Source: Bordetella holmesii ATCC 51541 (GTDB lineage Bacteria; Pseudomonadota; Gammaproteobacteria; Burkholderiales; Burkholderiaceae_B). From it: 64,000 nucleotides of DNA. The notes beneath the pieces were generated by a model. It saw only the letters and a list, made by a program, of their open reading frames with translations, did not search any database and was not told the origin of the DNA. This document shows, piece after piece, positions 21,257 to 31,260 of the stretch; the stretch's first letter is position 1; each line of letters starts with the position of its first letter. A program made the translations under genes and the position numbers. The DNA is taken from contig CP007494.1 of NCBI GenBank assembly GCA_000612485.1, forward strand, positions 2,542,001 through 2,606,000. Direction: 5' to 3'.

Positions 21257-21922
21257 ATGAAACCCTTACGTCTTAGCGCCTCGCTCATTCTGCTGTCGTT
21301 GCTGGCCGCGTGCGGCAGCTCGCCGCCGGCGCGCTACTACACCTTGCAGACGCCGGCACCCAGCGCGACAGCGAGTGCGGGCAATGCGGGCTTCATGATT
21401 GAAGTCCTGCCTGTCATTGTTCCGGCGCAGGCCGATCAGCCGCAGATCATGTTGCGCACCGGCGAGGGCAGCATCGTACCGCTGTACTCGGAGCGCTGGA
21501 GTGCGCCACTGGGCGATGAACTGCGTGCGGCGCTGTCCGATGGCCTGACGCGGGATCTGGGCGTACTCGATGTCCGTGTGGTGCGCCCGCCCGTTGGCAC
21601 GCCGGTCTGGCGCGTTCAGGCCGATGTGCAGCGCTTCGACGTCAGCGAACGAGGCCAGGCCGTGCTGGACGTCACATGGCGGGCTCGTCCGATCAGCGTG
21701 AAAGGGCAGGCCTTGATCTGCCGCAGTATTATCGCCTTGACCGCGCCCGGCACCGACATCCCGCACCTGGTTGTGGCGCAACAGCAGGCTGCCGCGCTGC
21801 TGGCTCGGACCATCGCATCCGGTATCCGGCAGGCTGGCCAGAACGCCGAACCGGCCGGCCCGCAGGTCATCATGCAGGGGTGCACGACCCTGTCTGAGGC
21901 CGCAGTTTTGCCAGAAGGTTAA
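21257..21922 (+). CDS. pqiC: PqiC, ABC-type transport auxiliary lipoprotein
   Basis: 221 residues with a lipoprotein signal (LILLSLLAACGSS; Cys at about 19) and the DUF330/ABC-auxiliary pattern ARYYTLQTP and RWSAPLGDELRAALSDGL. It is an outer-membrane lipoprotein that receives the PqiB channel. It starts two bases after pqiB. The stop codon lies in the first half of a GGTTAACC repeat pair (21917-21924 and 21938-21945), which may fold as a hairpin. Confidence 0.9.
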   Translation: MKPLRLSASLILLSLLAACGSSPPARYYTLQTPAPSATASAGNAGFMIEVLPVIVPAQADQPQIMLRTGEGSIVPLYSERWSAPLGDELRAALSDGLTRDLGVLDVRVVRPPVGTPVWRVQADVQRFDVSERGQAVLDVTWRARPISVKGQALICRSIIALTAPGTDIPHLVVAQQQAAALLARTIASGIRQAGQNAEPAGPQVIMQGCTTLSEAAVLPEG

Positions 21923-22054
21923 CCTCTGTCTTTTCAGGGTTAACCATTATTCCTATCGAGGTGCGACTTACTTAGCATTCGGTTCTACCGCCGGGCAGGT
22001 ACAGCTGCGAGAAGTCGCGGCTGCCATCCGGTGGTGTCGAGGACGCGAAACGCT

Positions 22055-25000
22055 ATGGCAAGCACCACCCTGGGCGTCAAGGTTGATGACGCATTGCGAG
22101 ATCGCTTGAAAGCGGCAGCCCAAAAGCTGCAGTGCACGCCCCACTGGCTGCACAAACAGGCGCTGGTCGCTTATCTGGAAAAAATCGAGCGCGGGCATCT
22201 GCCGCCCGAGATGGCACACCTGGCCCGAGAGGACGAGAGCTCGGAAGAGGCGTTCGATGCCGGCCCGACGCCGCCTTTTTACGAGTTTGGCCAGGATGTT
22301 CAGCCGCAGTCGGTCCTGCGCGCGGCGATCACGTCGGCCTACCGACGCCCGGAACCCGAGTGTGTGCCTCTTTTATTGGGCCAGGCCCGCATGCCGCACC
22401 TGGAGAAAATCCACACCATGGCTGCCAGGCTCGTGCAGACGCTGCGCGATAAACGTACCGGCGGCGGTGTCGAGGGGCTGATTCAGGAGTTTTCGCTCTC
22501 CAGCCAGGAGGGTGTGGCATTAATGTGTCTTGCCGAGGCCTTGTTGCGCATCCCGGATCGCGCCACGCGTGATGCGCTTATCCGTGACAAGGTTGCCCGC
22601 GGCGACTGGAAGTCGCATATGGGGGGGGCGCAGTCGTTGTTCGTCAATGCCGCGACCTGGGGGCTGATGATCACCGGCAAGCTCGTGGCGGTAAGCAGCG
22701 AGCAATCCCTGTCGAAAGCCCTGACGCGTTTGATAGGCAAGGGCGGCGAGCCCTTGGTGCGCAAGGGCGTGAACATGGCCATGCGCATGATGGGCGAGCA
22801 GTTCGTGTCGGGCCAGACGATCTCGGAGGCCTTGGCCAACAACCGCAAGCTCGAAGCCAGGGGGGTTCGCTATTCCTACGATATGCTCGGCGAGGCAGCC
22901 ACCACGGCCGAGGACGCCGACCGCTACAACGCGGCCTATGAGCAGGCCATCCATGCCATAGGCAAGGCCGCGGCCGGGCGGGGCATTTACGAAGGCCCGG
23001 GCATTTCCATCAAGCTTTCGGCGTTGCATCCTCGCTATGCCCGCGCGCAACGCGAGCGAGTGATCCGGGAATTGCTGCCGCGCATTCGTCATCTGGCCAT
23101 CCTGGCACGCCAGTACGATATCGGCCTGAATATCGATGCCGAAGAAGCCGATCGACTCGAAATCTCGCTCGACCTGCTCGAGTCCTTGTGCTTTACCCCC
23201 GAGCTCGAGGGCTGGAGCGGCATCGGGTTCGTCATTCAGGCCTACCAGAAGCGCGCGCCTTTCGTCATCGACTATGTCGTTGACCTTGCCCGGCGCAGCG
23301 GTCATCGCCTGATGATCCGCCTGGTCAAGGGCGCATACTGGGACAGCGAGATCAAGCGGGCCCAGGTGGACGGCCTGGAGGGTTACCCTGTCTACACGCG
23401 TAAGGTTTACACCGACGTGGCGTATCTGGCCTGCGCGCGCAAGCTCCTGGCCGCGCCCGAGGCCGTCTATCCTCAGTTCGCCACGCACAACGCCTACACC
23501 GTGGCGGCCATTTATCATCTGGCCGGGCAGAACTACTACCCGGGCCAGTATGAGTTCCAGTGCCTGCATGGCATGGGCGAGCCGCTCTATGACGAAGTGG
23601 TGGGGGCCGCGGGGCAGGGTAAGCTGAATCGTCCTTGCCGTATTTATGCCCCTGTCGGGACGCATGAAACGCTGCTGGCTTATCTGGTGCGCCGCCTGCT
23701 GGAAAACGGCGCCAACACGTCCTTCGTCAATCTGATCGGCGATGACAGTATTTCGGTCGAGCAATTGGTCGCGGATCCCGTTCAGGCGGCAGCCCGTATC
23801 GTGCCACTGGGCGCTGCCCACGAAAAAATCCCTCTGCCGCGGGACCTTTATGGCAGCGCGCGAGCCAATTCCGCCGGTCTGGATCTGTCCAACGAGCACC
23901 GGCTGGGTTCGCTGTCGGCCGCGTTACAGGCCGGCGCCGCCACGCCCTGGCGCGCGATGCCCATGCTAGGCGACGCCGAATCCGCCTGGGACGAGGCGCG
24001 CGCCATGGACGTGCTCAATCCGGCTGACCAGCGCGATGTCGTTGGCCGCGTCATGGAGGCCGACGCACAGGCCGTCGACGCCGCACTGCGTGCCGCAGGT
24101 AATGCCGCGCCAATCTGGCAATCCACTCCGGTGCAGGCCCGGGCCCAGTGCCTGCGGCGTGCGGCCCGATTGCTCGAAGAGCAGATGCAGACATTGCTTG
24201 GTCTGATCGTGCGCGAGGCGGGTAAGACCTTGTCCAACGCCATCGCCGAGGTACGCGAAGCCGTAGATTTTCTGCGTTACTACGCCGACCAGGTCGAGCG
24301 CGAATTCGACAACGATACCCATCGGCCTCTGGGTCCTGTGCTGTGTATCAGCCCATGGAATTTCCCTTTGGCCATTTTCACCGGACAGGTCGCTGCGGCG
24401 CTGGCCGCGGGTAATACGGTGTTGGCCAAGCCGGCCGAACAGACGCCGCTCATTGCGGCGCAGGCGGTGGGCATTCTGCGCGCTGCCGGCATTCCGCCGG
24501 GAGCCGTGCAACTTCTGCCCGGGAAGGGAGAAACCATCGGTGCGGCCCTGGTGGCGCATCCGGGTGTGCGCGGCATCATGTTTACGGGTTCGACCGAGGT
24601 CGCGCGGCTGATCGCCCGTCAACTCGCCGACCGGCTTGATGACCGTGGCCATACCATTCCGCTCATTGCCGAAACCGGCGGCCAGAACGCCATGGTGGTG
24701 GACTCTTCTGCCCTGGCCGAGCAAGTGGTGGCCGACGTGCTGATTTCGGCGTTTGACTCTGCCGGGCAGCGGTGTTCAGCGTTGCGCGTGCTGTGCGTGC
24801 AGGAGGATAGCGCCGACCATGTCTTGACCATGCTGCGTGGCGCGATGCGAGAGTTACGCATGGGCAATCCTGACCGGCTCAGCACCGATGTCGGGCCGGT
24901 GATCGATTCCGAGGCGAGGCAGAACATCCTGCGTCATATCGACGAGATGCGAGCGGCCGGCCACGATGTGGTGCAGATAGAAGGTACCCCGGAATGCCGG

Positions 25001-25861
25001 TTTGGCAATTTCGTGCCGCCCACGCTCATAGAGATTAAAGATATTGCCGAGCTCAAGCGGGAAGTGTTCGGCCCGGTGCTCCACGTATTGCGGTATGCCC
25101 GCGGCGATTTGGATAGTGTGCTCAACAGTATCAATGCCACGGGTTACGGGCTGACTTTCGGCGTGCATACCCGTATCGATGAGACAGTGGTGCGCGTTGC
25201 CGAGTCGGTTCAGGCGGGCAATATCTACGTCAACCGCAATATCGTGGGTGCCGTTGTGGGGGTACAGCCCTTCGGAGGGGAAAATCTGTCCGGCACGGGG
25301 CCCAAAGCGGGCGGCCCGCTCTATCTCTACCGCCTTTTGTCGCTGCGGCCTGGCGGCTTGCCGCCATCGCTTGCCGGTGCAGGCCGAATGCCTTTGGACG
25401 TGACCCTGCCCGGTCCCACCGGAGAGACCAATACGTATCGAGTCGAGCCCCGCGGCGCCGTGTACTGCGTCGCAGCCACGATCGCGGGCGCGCGCGCGCA
25501 ATGGGAGGCGGCGCGCCTGACCGGAAATCTCGCCTGGTTTGCCGATACGCCTGCTGCACGTGACTGGCTTGATTCGATGGATCCGGCAACTGTGCAGGAG
25601 CAAGTCGCCATACTGGACGACAGCGAAGTCGATCTGGCGGATTTTCAGGCAGTCCTGTTTGAAGGCGATGGCGACACGCTACGCCACCTCAATCAACGTA
25701 TTGCCGCGCGTGAAGGGCCAATTTTGGCCGTCCATGGCCTGAGTCCCGATGAAGTGGCCGCAGGGGTGGCCTATGCGCCCGAGCGCTTGCTCAATGAGCG
25801 GGCAATCAGTGTCAATACCGCGGCGGCTGGAGGTAACGCCAGTCTCATGACGATTGGTTAG
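22055..25861 (+). CDS. putA: Trifunctional PutA: proline dehydrogenase / P5C dehydrogenase / repressor
   Basis: 1268 residues. A ribbon-helix-helix DNA-binding segment (TTLGVKVDDALRDRLKAAAQ) opens the protein, marking the autoregulating trifunctional type. The FAD proline dehydrogenase barrel spans roughly 190-470 (GPGISIKLSALHPRY, IRLVKGAYWDSEIKRAQ). The NAD-dependent aldehyde dehydrogenase domain (about 570-1020) has ISPWNFPLAIFTGQ, the Glu in AETGGQNAMVVDSS and the catalytic Cys in DSAGQRCSALRVL. It oxidises proline to glutamate. The ATG at 22055 puts the RHH at the very N-terminus; eight more codons are open upstream. Intact over 3.8 kb. Confidence 0.95.
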   Translation: MASTTLGVKVDDALRDRLKAAAQKLQCTPHWLHKQALVAYLEKIERGHLPPEMAHLAREDESSEEAFDAGPTPPFYEFGQDVQPQSVLRAAITSAYRRPEPECVPLLLGQARMPHLEKIHTMAARLVQTLRDKRTGGGVEGLIQEFSLSSQEGVALMCLAEALLRIPDRATRDALIRDKVARGDWKSHMGGAQSLFVNAATWGLMITGKLVAVSSEQSLSKALTRLIGKGGEPLVRKGVNMAMRMMGEQFVSGQTISEALANNRKLEARGVRYSYDMLGEAATTAEDADRYNAAYEQAIHAIGKAAAGRGIYEGPGISIKLSALHPRYARAQRERVIRELLPRIRHLAILARQYDIGLNIDAEEADRLEISLDLLESLCFTPELEGWSGIGFVIQAYQKRAPFVIDYVVDLARRSGHRLMIRLVKGAYWDSEIKRAQVDGLEGYPVYTRKVYTDVAYLACARKLLAAPEAVYPQFATHNAYTVAAIYHLAGQNYYPGQYEFQCLHGMGEPLYDEVVGAAGQGKLNRPCRIYAPVGTHETLLAYLVRRLLENGANTSFVNLIGDDSISVEQLVADPVQAAARIVPLGAAHEKIPLPRDLYGSARANSAGLDLSNEHRLGSLSAALQAGAATPWRAMPMLGDAESAWDEARAMDVLNPADQRDVVGRVMEADAQAVDAALRAAGNAAPIWQSTPVQARAQCLRRAARLLEEQMQTLLGLIVREAGKTLSNAIAEVREAVDFLRYYADQVEREFDNDTHRPLGPVLCISPWNFPLAIFTGQVAAALAAGNTVLAKPAEQTPLIAAQAVGILRAAGIPPGAVQLLPGKGETIGAALVAHPGVRGIMFTGSTEVARLIARQLADRLDDRGHTIPLIAETGGQNAMVVDSSALAEQVVADVLISAFDSAGQRCSALRVLCVQEDSADHVLTMLRGAMRELRMGNPDRLSTDVGPVIDSEARQNILRHIDEMRAAGHDVVQIEGTPECRFGNFVPPTLIEIKDIAELKREVFGPVLHVLRYARGDLDSVLNSINATGYGLTFGVHTRIDETVVRVAESVQAGNIYVNRNIVGAVVGVQPFGGENLSGTGPKAGGPLYLYRLLSLRPGGLPPSLAGAGRMPLDVTLPGPTGETNTYRVEPRGAVYCVAATIAGARAQWEAARLTGNLAWFADTPAARDWLDSMDPATVQEQVAILDDSEVDLADFQAVLFEGDGDTLRHLNQRIAAREGPILAVHGLSPDEVAAGVAYAPERLLNERAISVNTAAAGGNASLMTIG

Positions 25862-26086
25862 CGGTCCGAAAAACAGCGGGTTAGCCCGATGCGATGCCTC
25901 GGGTTATCTCCAATAGGCGTGTGGGTTGCACTGCGAGGAAAATCCGGTCGCACCTGCTGAACGGTTACGCTGCACGCCGCCCAGCGACTCACCCCCGGGG
26001 CTCAAAGCTCGTGGGGACAACAAGCTCACCCGCGTCACAAGCGTGGTTGAAGAAAGCCAGATTCAGTCGTCATCACGGAGGAAATC

Positions 26087-27232
26087 ATGACGTTGCGCAC
26101 CCCCATCAAGCTGCTGGCCGCGGGTATCGCCGCCGCCTGCCTCACCAGCGTGGCTCAGGCCGCTGATATCAAGTTCGGCTTCGCCGCGCCACTGACCGGA
26201 CCGCAGTCGCACTACGGCGAAGACATGCAGAACGGGCTGACGCTAGCCCTCGAAGAAGCCAACCAGAAGGGCGTCAAGGTTGACGGTAAGCCGGTCAAAT
26301 TCGTGCTGGTGTCGCGTGACGACCAGGCCGATGCGCGTGTGGCCGTGCAGGTTGCACAACAATTGGTGGACGAGGACGTCAACGGCATTCTTGGGCACTT
26401 CAATTCCGGCACGACCATTCCGGCCTCGCGCGTTTATCACGATGCCGGCCTGCCGCAGATTTCCATGGCCACGTCGCCCGAATACACCAAACAGGGTTAC
26501 GAGACGACTTTCCGCATGATGACCAGCGACACCCAGCAGGGTGGGGCGGTGGGCAAATTCATGGTGGACAAGCTTCATGCCAAGAAGGTGGCATTGATCG
26601 ACGACCGCACGGCTTATGGCCAGGGTCTGGCTGACGAGGTCGAGAAGGCCGTGAAAGCGGCCGGCGGCCAGATCGTGCGCCGCGAGTACACCACGGACAA
26701 GGCCAACGACTTCACCTCCATTCTGACCAACATCAAGGGTGTCGCTCCGGACGCGATTTTCTACGGCGGCCTCGATGCGCAGTCTGGCCCCATGAAGCGG
26801 CAAATGCAGACGCTGGGCCTGAAGGCACCGCTGGTTTCCGGTGAAATGACGCGCAGCGATACCTTCATCAAGCTGGCCGGTGATGCGGCAGAAGGTACGT
26901 ACGCATCGCTGGCGGGCGTGCCGCTGGACAAAATGAGCGCTGGCAAGGATTTTGCGCAGCGCTACCAGACGCGCTTCAAGAAGGCCCCTGGTGTCTATGC
27001 GCCGTATGCCTATGACGGTGCGTGGAACATGATCACCGCCATCGAACATGCCGGTTCGGCCAAGCCGGAGAAGTACCTGCCAGAACTGGCCAAGCTCAAC
27101 CGCAAGGGCGCGACCAGCGAGCACATCGCCTACGACGCCAATGGCGATCTGAAGGAAATTTCGGTCACCCTCTACCAGGTCAAGAATGGTAAGTGGGAAA
27201 TGGTCGAGACCATGGTCAGCCAGGCACAGTAA
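26087..27232 (+). CDS. Branched-chain amino acid ABC transporter, periplasmic binding protein
   Basis: 381 residues with a signal peptide (LLAAGIAAACLTSVAQA-ADI) and the Peripla_BP_6 fold (DIKFGFAAPLTGPQSHYGED, GILGHFNSGTTIPASRVYHD, DDRTAYGQGLADEVEKAVKAAGG). It captures leucine/isoleucine/valine-type ligands in the periplasm and hands them to LivHM. A strong GGAGGAAA site precedes the ATG. It heads the liv operon, with livH 118 bases downstream. The ligand cannot be fixed from the sequence. The 225 bases between putA and this gene show only weak hairpins. Confidence 0.92.
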   Translation: MTLRTPIKLLAAGIAAACLTSVAQAADIKFGFAAPLTGPQSHYGEDMQNGLTLALEEANQKGVKVDGKPVKFVLVSRDDQADARVAVQVAQQLVDEDVNGILGHFNSGTTIPASRVYHDAGLPQISMATSPEYTKQGYETTFRMMTSDTQQGGAVGKFMVDKLHAKKVALIDDRTAYGQGLADEVEKAVKAAGGQIVRREYTTDKANDFTSILTNIKGVAPDAIFYGGLDAQSGPMKRQMQTLGLKAPLVSGEMTRSDTFIKLAGDAAEGTYASLAGVPLDKMSAGKDFAQRYQTRFKKAPGVYAPYAYDGAWNMITAIEHAGSAKPEKYLPELAKLNRKGATSEHIAYDANGDLKEISVTLYQVKNGKWEMVETMVSQAQ

Positions 27233-27350
27233 TCCTGATCAGGCGGCGCTTCGATGCGTCGCCCGCCGGGCGCGGCTTCTCGCCCGGCGGGGCTCATCCA
27301 GGCCCGTCCCTGCCGTGACGGCTTTTCCGCCCTTCTTTTCCGCGGGTAGT

Positions 27351-28280
27351 ATGGATATCTTCATTCAACAACTCATCAATGGCCTGACGCTGGGTAGCGT
27401 CTATGCTCTCGTCGCGCTGGGCTACACGATGGTGTATGGCATCATTGGCTTGATCAATTTTGCGCATGGTGATGTGGTCATGATCGGCGCGATGACGGCC
27501 ACCATGATTGCTGCCTCCCTGGTCGGCGCCGACGCCAATATGTCTGCCTTCGCCGTACTCGGGCTGGGCTTGCTGGTTTCGGTGCCGCTTTGCATGGCGG
27601 TGGGCTGGACCGCCGAGCGCGTGGCCTACCGGCCGCTGCGCCGCGCCCCGCGCCTGGCGGCGCTCATCACGGCCATCGGGGTGTCCATCATCCTGCAGAA
27701 CCTGGCCATGATGGTGTGGGGTCGCAATTACCTCAATTTTCCCCAGATTCTTGCTCCTGAGGTGCTCGACATCTTTGGCGCGCGCATGAGCACGCTGCAG
27801 ATCGCCATCGTCGTGATCGCCGCGCTCATTATGGGCGCCTTGCTGCTTGTCGTGCACAAAACCCGTCTGGGCACGGCGATGCGTGCCACGGCACAGAACC
27901 GCGAGGTCGCCGGCCTGATGGGGGTGAATATCAACACCGTGATCTCGGCGGCCTTCCTCATCGGTTCGGCGCTCGCGGCCGTGGCGGGCATGATGGTCAC
28001 GACCTATTACGGCGTGTCGCAGTACACCATGGGATTCATGCTTGGGCTCAAGGCGTTCACGGCAGCGGTGCTGGGCGGCATTGGCAATCTGGTTGGCGCC
28101 ATGGCGGGAGGCCTGCTGCTGGGTGTGATCGAGGCGCTGGGTTCGGGCTACATCGGAGATCTGACTGGCGGCTTCCTGGGCAGCCACTATCAGGATGTAT
28201 TTGCCTTTATCGTTCTGGTGCTGGTGTTGATTTTCCGTCCCTCGGGTCTGCTGGGCGAACGTGTGGGAGACCGCGCATGA
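27351..28280 (+). CDS. livH: Branched-chain amino acid ABC transporter permease LivH
   Basis: 309-residue inner-membrane permease, about eight membrane helices. It starts MDIFIQQLINGLTLGSVYAL and has GYTMVYGIIGLINFAHGDVVMIG and ATAQNREVAGLMGVNINTVI, standard LivH signatures. I use the ATG at 27351; the upstream open stretch is not family sequence. Its stop overlaps the livM start by four bases (ATGA). Confidence 0.93.
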   Translation: MDIFIQQLINGLTLGSVYALVALGYTMVYGIIGLINFAHGDVVMIGAMTATMIAASLVGADANMSAFAVLGLGLLVSVPLCMAVGWTAERVAYRPLRRAPRLAALITAIGVSIILQNLAMMVWGRNYLNFPQILAPEVLDIFGARMSTLQIAIVVIAALIMGALLLVVHKTRLGTAMRATAQNREVAGLMGVNINTVISAAFLIGSALAAVAGMMVTTYYGVSQYTMGFMLGLKAFTAAVLGGIGNLVGAMAGGLLLGVIEALGSGYIGDLTGGFLGSHYQDVFAFIVLVLVLIFRPSGLLGERVGDRA

Positions 28281-29353
28281 GCACCAGAAAAATTCCTGTC
28301 TCCACCTTGCTGGGCATCGTGTTGATCGGTGTGGTGCTGGCCGTGCTGCCCTTCGTACTGGGCATGGCCGGTCAGAGCTGGGTGCGTATTCTGAACTTTG
28401 CGCTTCTGTATGTGATGCTGGCGCTGGGTCTGAACATCGTAGTGGGTTTTGCCGGCCTGCTGGATTTGGGTTACATCGCGTTTTACGCCGTGGGTGCCTA
28501 TACCTGGGCTTTGCTGGCCTCACCGCACTTCGGTCTGCATCTGCCGTTTTGGGCCATTCTGCCCATCGCGTTGCTGCTGGCCTGCCTCTTCGGGGTAATG
28601 CTGGGCGCGCCCACCCTGAAGCTGCGCGGGGACTACCTGGCTATCGTGACCTTGGGGTTCGGCGAGATCATTCGCATCTTCCTCAACAACCTGAATGCAC
28701 CGATCAATATCACCAATGGTCCGCAGGGCATCAACCGAATCGATCCTTTCAAAATCGGTGATTTCAATTTCGGGCGGACGGAGACCCTTTTTGGCTTGCG
28801 CCTGACTGGGCCTGAGAAATACTACTATTTGCTGGTCCTGCTGACGCTGATCATAGTGTTGGTCTGCGCACGCCTGCAGAACTCACGCATCGGGCGCGCA
28901 TGGGAAGCCATCCGCGAGGACGAAATCGCGGCCAAGGCCATGGGGATCAATACACGCAATATCAAGCTTCTGGCTTTCGCGATGGGCGCGTCCTTCGGCG
29001 GTGTGGCCGGTGCACTGTTCGCGTCGATGCAGGGCTTTGTCAGTCCCGAGAGTTTCAGCCTGACGGAGTCCATTTCCGTCCTTTGCATGGTGGTGCTGGG
29101 CGGCATGGGCAATATCGCCGGCGTCATTCTCGGGGCCATCATTCTGGCCGCGTTGCCCGAGTTTCTGCGTGCGGTGGTCGAGCCTGCGCAGAATTTCCTG
29201 TTTGGCTCGGTGGTGCTGGACCCCGAGGGCATACGCATGTTGCTCTTCGGTCTGGCCATGGTGTGCGTGATGCTGTTCCGGCCGGCGGGGCTATGGCCGT
29301 CGGCGGTACGCAAGCGTGAACTCGCCTCCACTGGGCGAGGAGGTGCGGCATGA
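28277..29353 (+). CDS. livM: Branched-chain amino acid ABC transporter permease LivM
   Basis: 358 residues. LNIVVGFAGLLDLGYIAFYAVGAY and AIREDEIAAKAMGINTRNIKLLAFAMG are LivM family blocks; about ten membrane segments. It pairs with LivH to form the membrane channel. ATGA-type overlaps with livH upstream and livG downstream show tight coupling. Confidence 0.93.
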   Translation: MSTRKIPVSTLLGIVLIGVVLAVLPFVLGMAGQSWVRILNFALLYVMLALGLNIVVGFAGLLDLGYIAFYAVGAYTWALLASPHFGLHLPFWAILPIALLLACLFGVMLGAPTLKLRGDYLAIVTLGFGEIIRIFLNNLNAPINITNGPQGINRIDPFKIGDFNFGRTETLFGLRLTGPEKYYYLLVLLTLIIVLVCARLQNSRIGRAWEAIREDEIAAKAMGINTRNIKLLAFAMGASFGGVAGALFASMQGFVSPESFSLTESISVLCMVVLGGMGNIAGVILGAIILAALPEFLRAVVEPAQNFLFGSVVLDPEGIRMLLFGLAMVCVMLFRPAGLWPSAVRKRELASTGRGGAA

Positions 29354-30156
29354 GCAAGCTGTTGCAAGCTCAGGGCCTGGGCAAGCGGTTCGGTGGTTTG
29401 CGCGCCCTGACCGATGTGAGTTTCGATATCGAGGCGGGTGAGATCTACGGCTTGATCGGGCCCAACGGCGCCGGCAAGACGACGTTGTTCAATGTGCTCA
29501 CCGGGCTGTATGTGCCAGAGGAAGGCCGCTGCGAGTTCAATGGACTGTCCATTGTAGGTAGCAAACCGCACCAAGTCGCGCAGGCCGGATTGGCGCGCAC
29601 GTTTCAGAATATCCGGCTCTTTGCGAACCTGAGCGCGATCGAGAACGTGATGATTGGCAGGCATGCCCGCACGCGCTGCGGCGTGCTCGGAGCGGTATTT
29701 CGGTCCCGCGCGCAGCGCATCGAAGAGGCGGCCATTGAGCAGCGCGCGCATGAGTTGCTCGACTACGTCGGCATCGGCCCGCGTGCCAATGACCTCGCCC
29801 GCTCTCTTCCCTATGGAGACCAGCGCCGACTCGAGATCGCGCGCGCGCTGGCCACCGATCCTAGACTGTTGGCCCTTGACGAACCGGCTGCCGGCATGAA
29901 CGCCTCCGAGACGTTGGTGCTGCGCCAGCTGATCGAGAAAATCCGCGACGACGGCATCACCGTGCTGCTCATCGAGCACGATATGAAGCTGGTCATGGGG
30001 TTGTGCGATCGCGTACTCGTGCTGGAGTACGGCAAGGTGTTGTCGATGGGGCGGCCTGCCGACGTCCAGCGAGATCCCAAGGTCATCGAAGCCTACCTGG
30101 GTGCGGGAGCGGCCACGGATCCCTTGTTGCATCTTTCAACGGAGCAGCCTTCATGA
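29350..30156 (+). CDS. livG: Branched-chain amino acid ABC transporter ATPase LivG
   Basis: 268 residues. Walker A is GPNGAGKTT, the signature region is LPYGDQRRLEIARALA and Walker B LLALDEPAAGM, followed by the switch His in LLIEHDMKLV. The alanine-glycine-rich AAGMN after Walker B and the long family insertion before the signature are typical of LivG. It energises import together with LivF. Confidence 0.94.
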   Translation: MSKLLQAQGLGKRFGGLRALTDVSFDIEAGEIYGLIGPNGAGKTTLFNVLTGLYVPEEGRCEFNGLSIVGSKPHQVAQAGLARTFQNIRLFANLSAIENVMIGRHARTRCGVLGAVFRSRAQRIEEAAIEQRAHELLDYVGIGPRANDLARSLPYGDQRRLEIARALATDPRLLALDEPAAGMNASETLVLRQLIEKIRDDGITVLLIEHDMKLVMGLCDRVLVLEYGKVLSMGRPADVQRDPKVIEAYLGAGAATDPLLHLSTEQPS

Positions 30157-30884
30157 CGCAGGCCTTGCTTGAACTACGCGGCCTGGAAGTGGCTTATGGC
30201 GGCATTCGTGCCGTTCGCGGTATTGATCTACATGTTCAGACTGGCGAGCTGGTCTGCCTGATTGGCGCCAACGGCGCCGGAAAAAGCACCACGCTGCGGG
30301 CCATCTGCGGCCTGGTGCCGGCTGCCGCTGGCGAGATTCACTATGAGGGGCAGCCCATCACGGGAGCAAAGTCCTTTGAGCTCGTGCGGCGCGGCCTGGT
30401 GATGGTCCCTGAAGGGCGTGGCATTTTCGGGCAATTGACTATCGAAGAAAATCTTGCCATGGGCGCTTATGTGCGTCGAGATGCCCAGCAGGTGCGCGAG
30501 GACACGGAAAAAGTGTTTGCGCTCTTTCCGCGGTTGGCTGAGCGCCGTCGCCAGGCCGCCGGCACGCTGTCGGGCGGCGAGCAGCAGATGGTGGCCATGG
30601 GACGGGCAATGATTGCGCGTCCCAAGCTGCTTTTGCTCGATGAGCCATCCATGGGGCTGGCACCGCTCATGGTGGACAAGGTCTTCGAAGTGGTGCGCAG
30701 CATTGCTGCGCAAGGCGTGACCATTTTGCTCATCGAGCAGAACGCCCGGCTGGCGTTGGAGCACGCCGATCGCGGCTACGTGATGGAGTCAGGTGAGATC
30801 ACATTGACAGGTCCGGCGCGTGGCATGCTGGACGACCCCAAGGTGCGCGCTGCCTACTTGGGTGAAGTGCACGATCAGGCCTGA
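30153..30884 (+). CDS. livF: Branched-chain amino acid ABC transporter ATPase LivF
   Basis: 243 residues. Walker A GANGAGKST, signature LSGGEQQMVAMGRAM, Walker B LLLLDEPSMGLAP, and switch His replaced by Gln in LLIEQNARLAL as is usual for LivF. The ATG overlaps the livG stop (ATGA). Last gene of the liv operon; only a weak GCCTGT/ACAGGC hairpin follows it. Confidence 0.94.
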   Translation: MTQALLELRGLEVAYGGIRAVRGIDLHVQTGELVCLIGANGAGKSTTLRAICGLVPAAAGEIHYEGQPITGAKSFELVRRGLVMVPEGRGIFGQLTIEENLAMGAYVRRDAQQVREDTEKVFALFPRLAERRRQAAGTLSGGEQQMVAMGRAMIARPKLLLLDEPSMGLAPLMVDKVFEVVRSIAAQGVTILLIEQNARLALEHADRGYVMESGEITLTGPARGMLDDPKVRAAYLGEVHDQA

Positions 30885-31260
30885 GCCTGTTGCACAGGCG
30901 GTGCGGCCGGTGGGCGATCGTGGCGCAGCCCCTAGCGCTGCCGCCAGACCGGTCGGGGTTGCCAGCACGAAGGCTGGCAACTGCCAGATATCTCGCATAC
31001 CGCAGCCGCCATCCAGGCGGCGGCAGCGGCCCCAAGTGAGTGATCGGCAATGATTCAGCCAATGCCAGCGGGACATCACGTCCGTCGATGACTTCGGAGG
31101 CGTGGGCAGGACGAGGCTATCCCCTCGAGATCGAAAAAGAATATTGCGGGGGCGGGTCGGGCAACGTGGATGCGTGCTGGCTTTCGATAATGCACAACGG
31201 CGTCCCGGAGGACGCCGTTGTGGTGTCATGGCAGCCGACGGGGCCGGCTGCGCAGGTAGA
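30885..31260. other. Gap between livF and amtB, no supported gene
   Basis: 376 bases between convergent genes. Open frames exist in both directions (for example 30799-31062 minus), but none has family-like sequence or a clear ribosome site. The notable structure is a perfect 12-bp hairpin at 31194-31221, annotated separately. Confidence 0.5.
31194..31221. terminator. Perfect 12-bp hairpin between livF and amtB
   Basis: ACAACGGCGTCC (31194-31205) and its exact complement (31210-31221) enclose a CGGA tetraloop. It lies 40 bases after the amtB stop on the minus strand. There is no strong T-tract on either side, so the terminator role is inferred from position and stem strength. Confidence 0.55.
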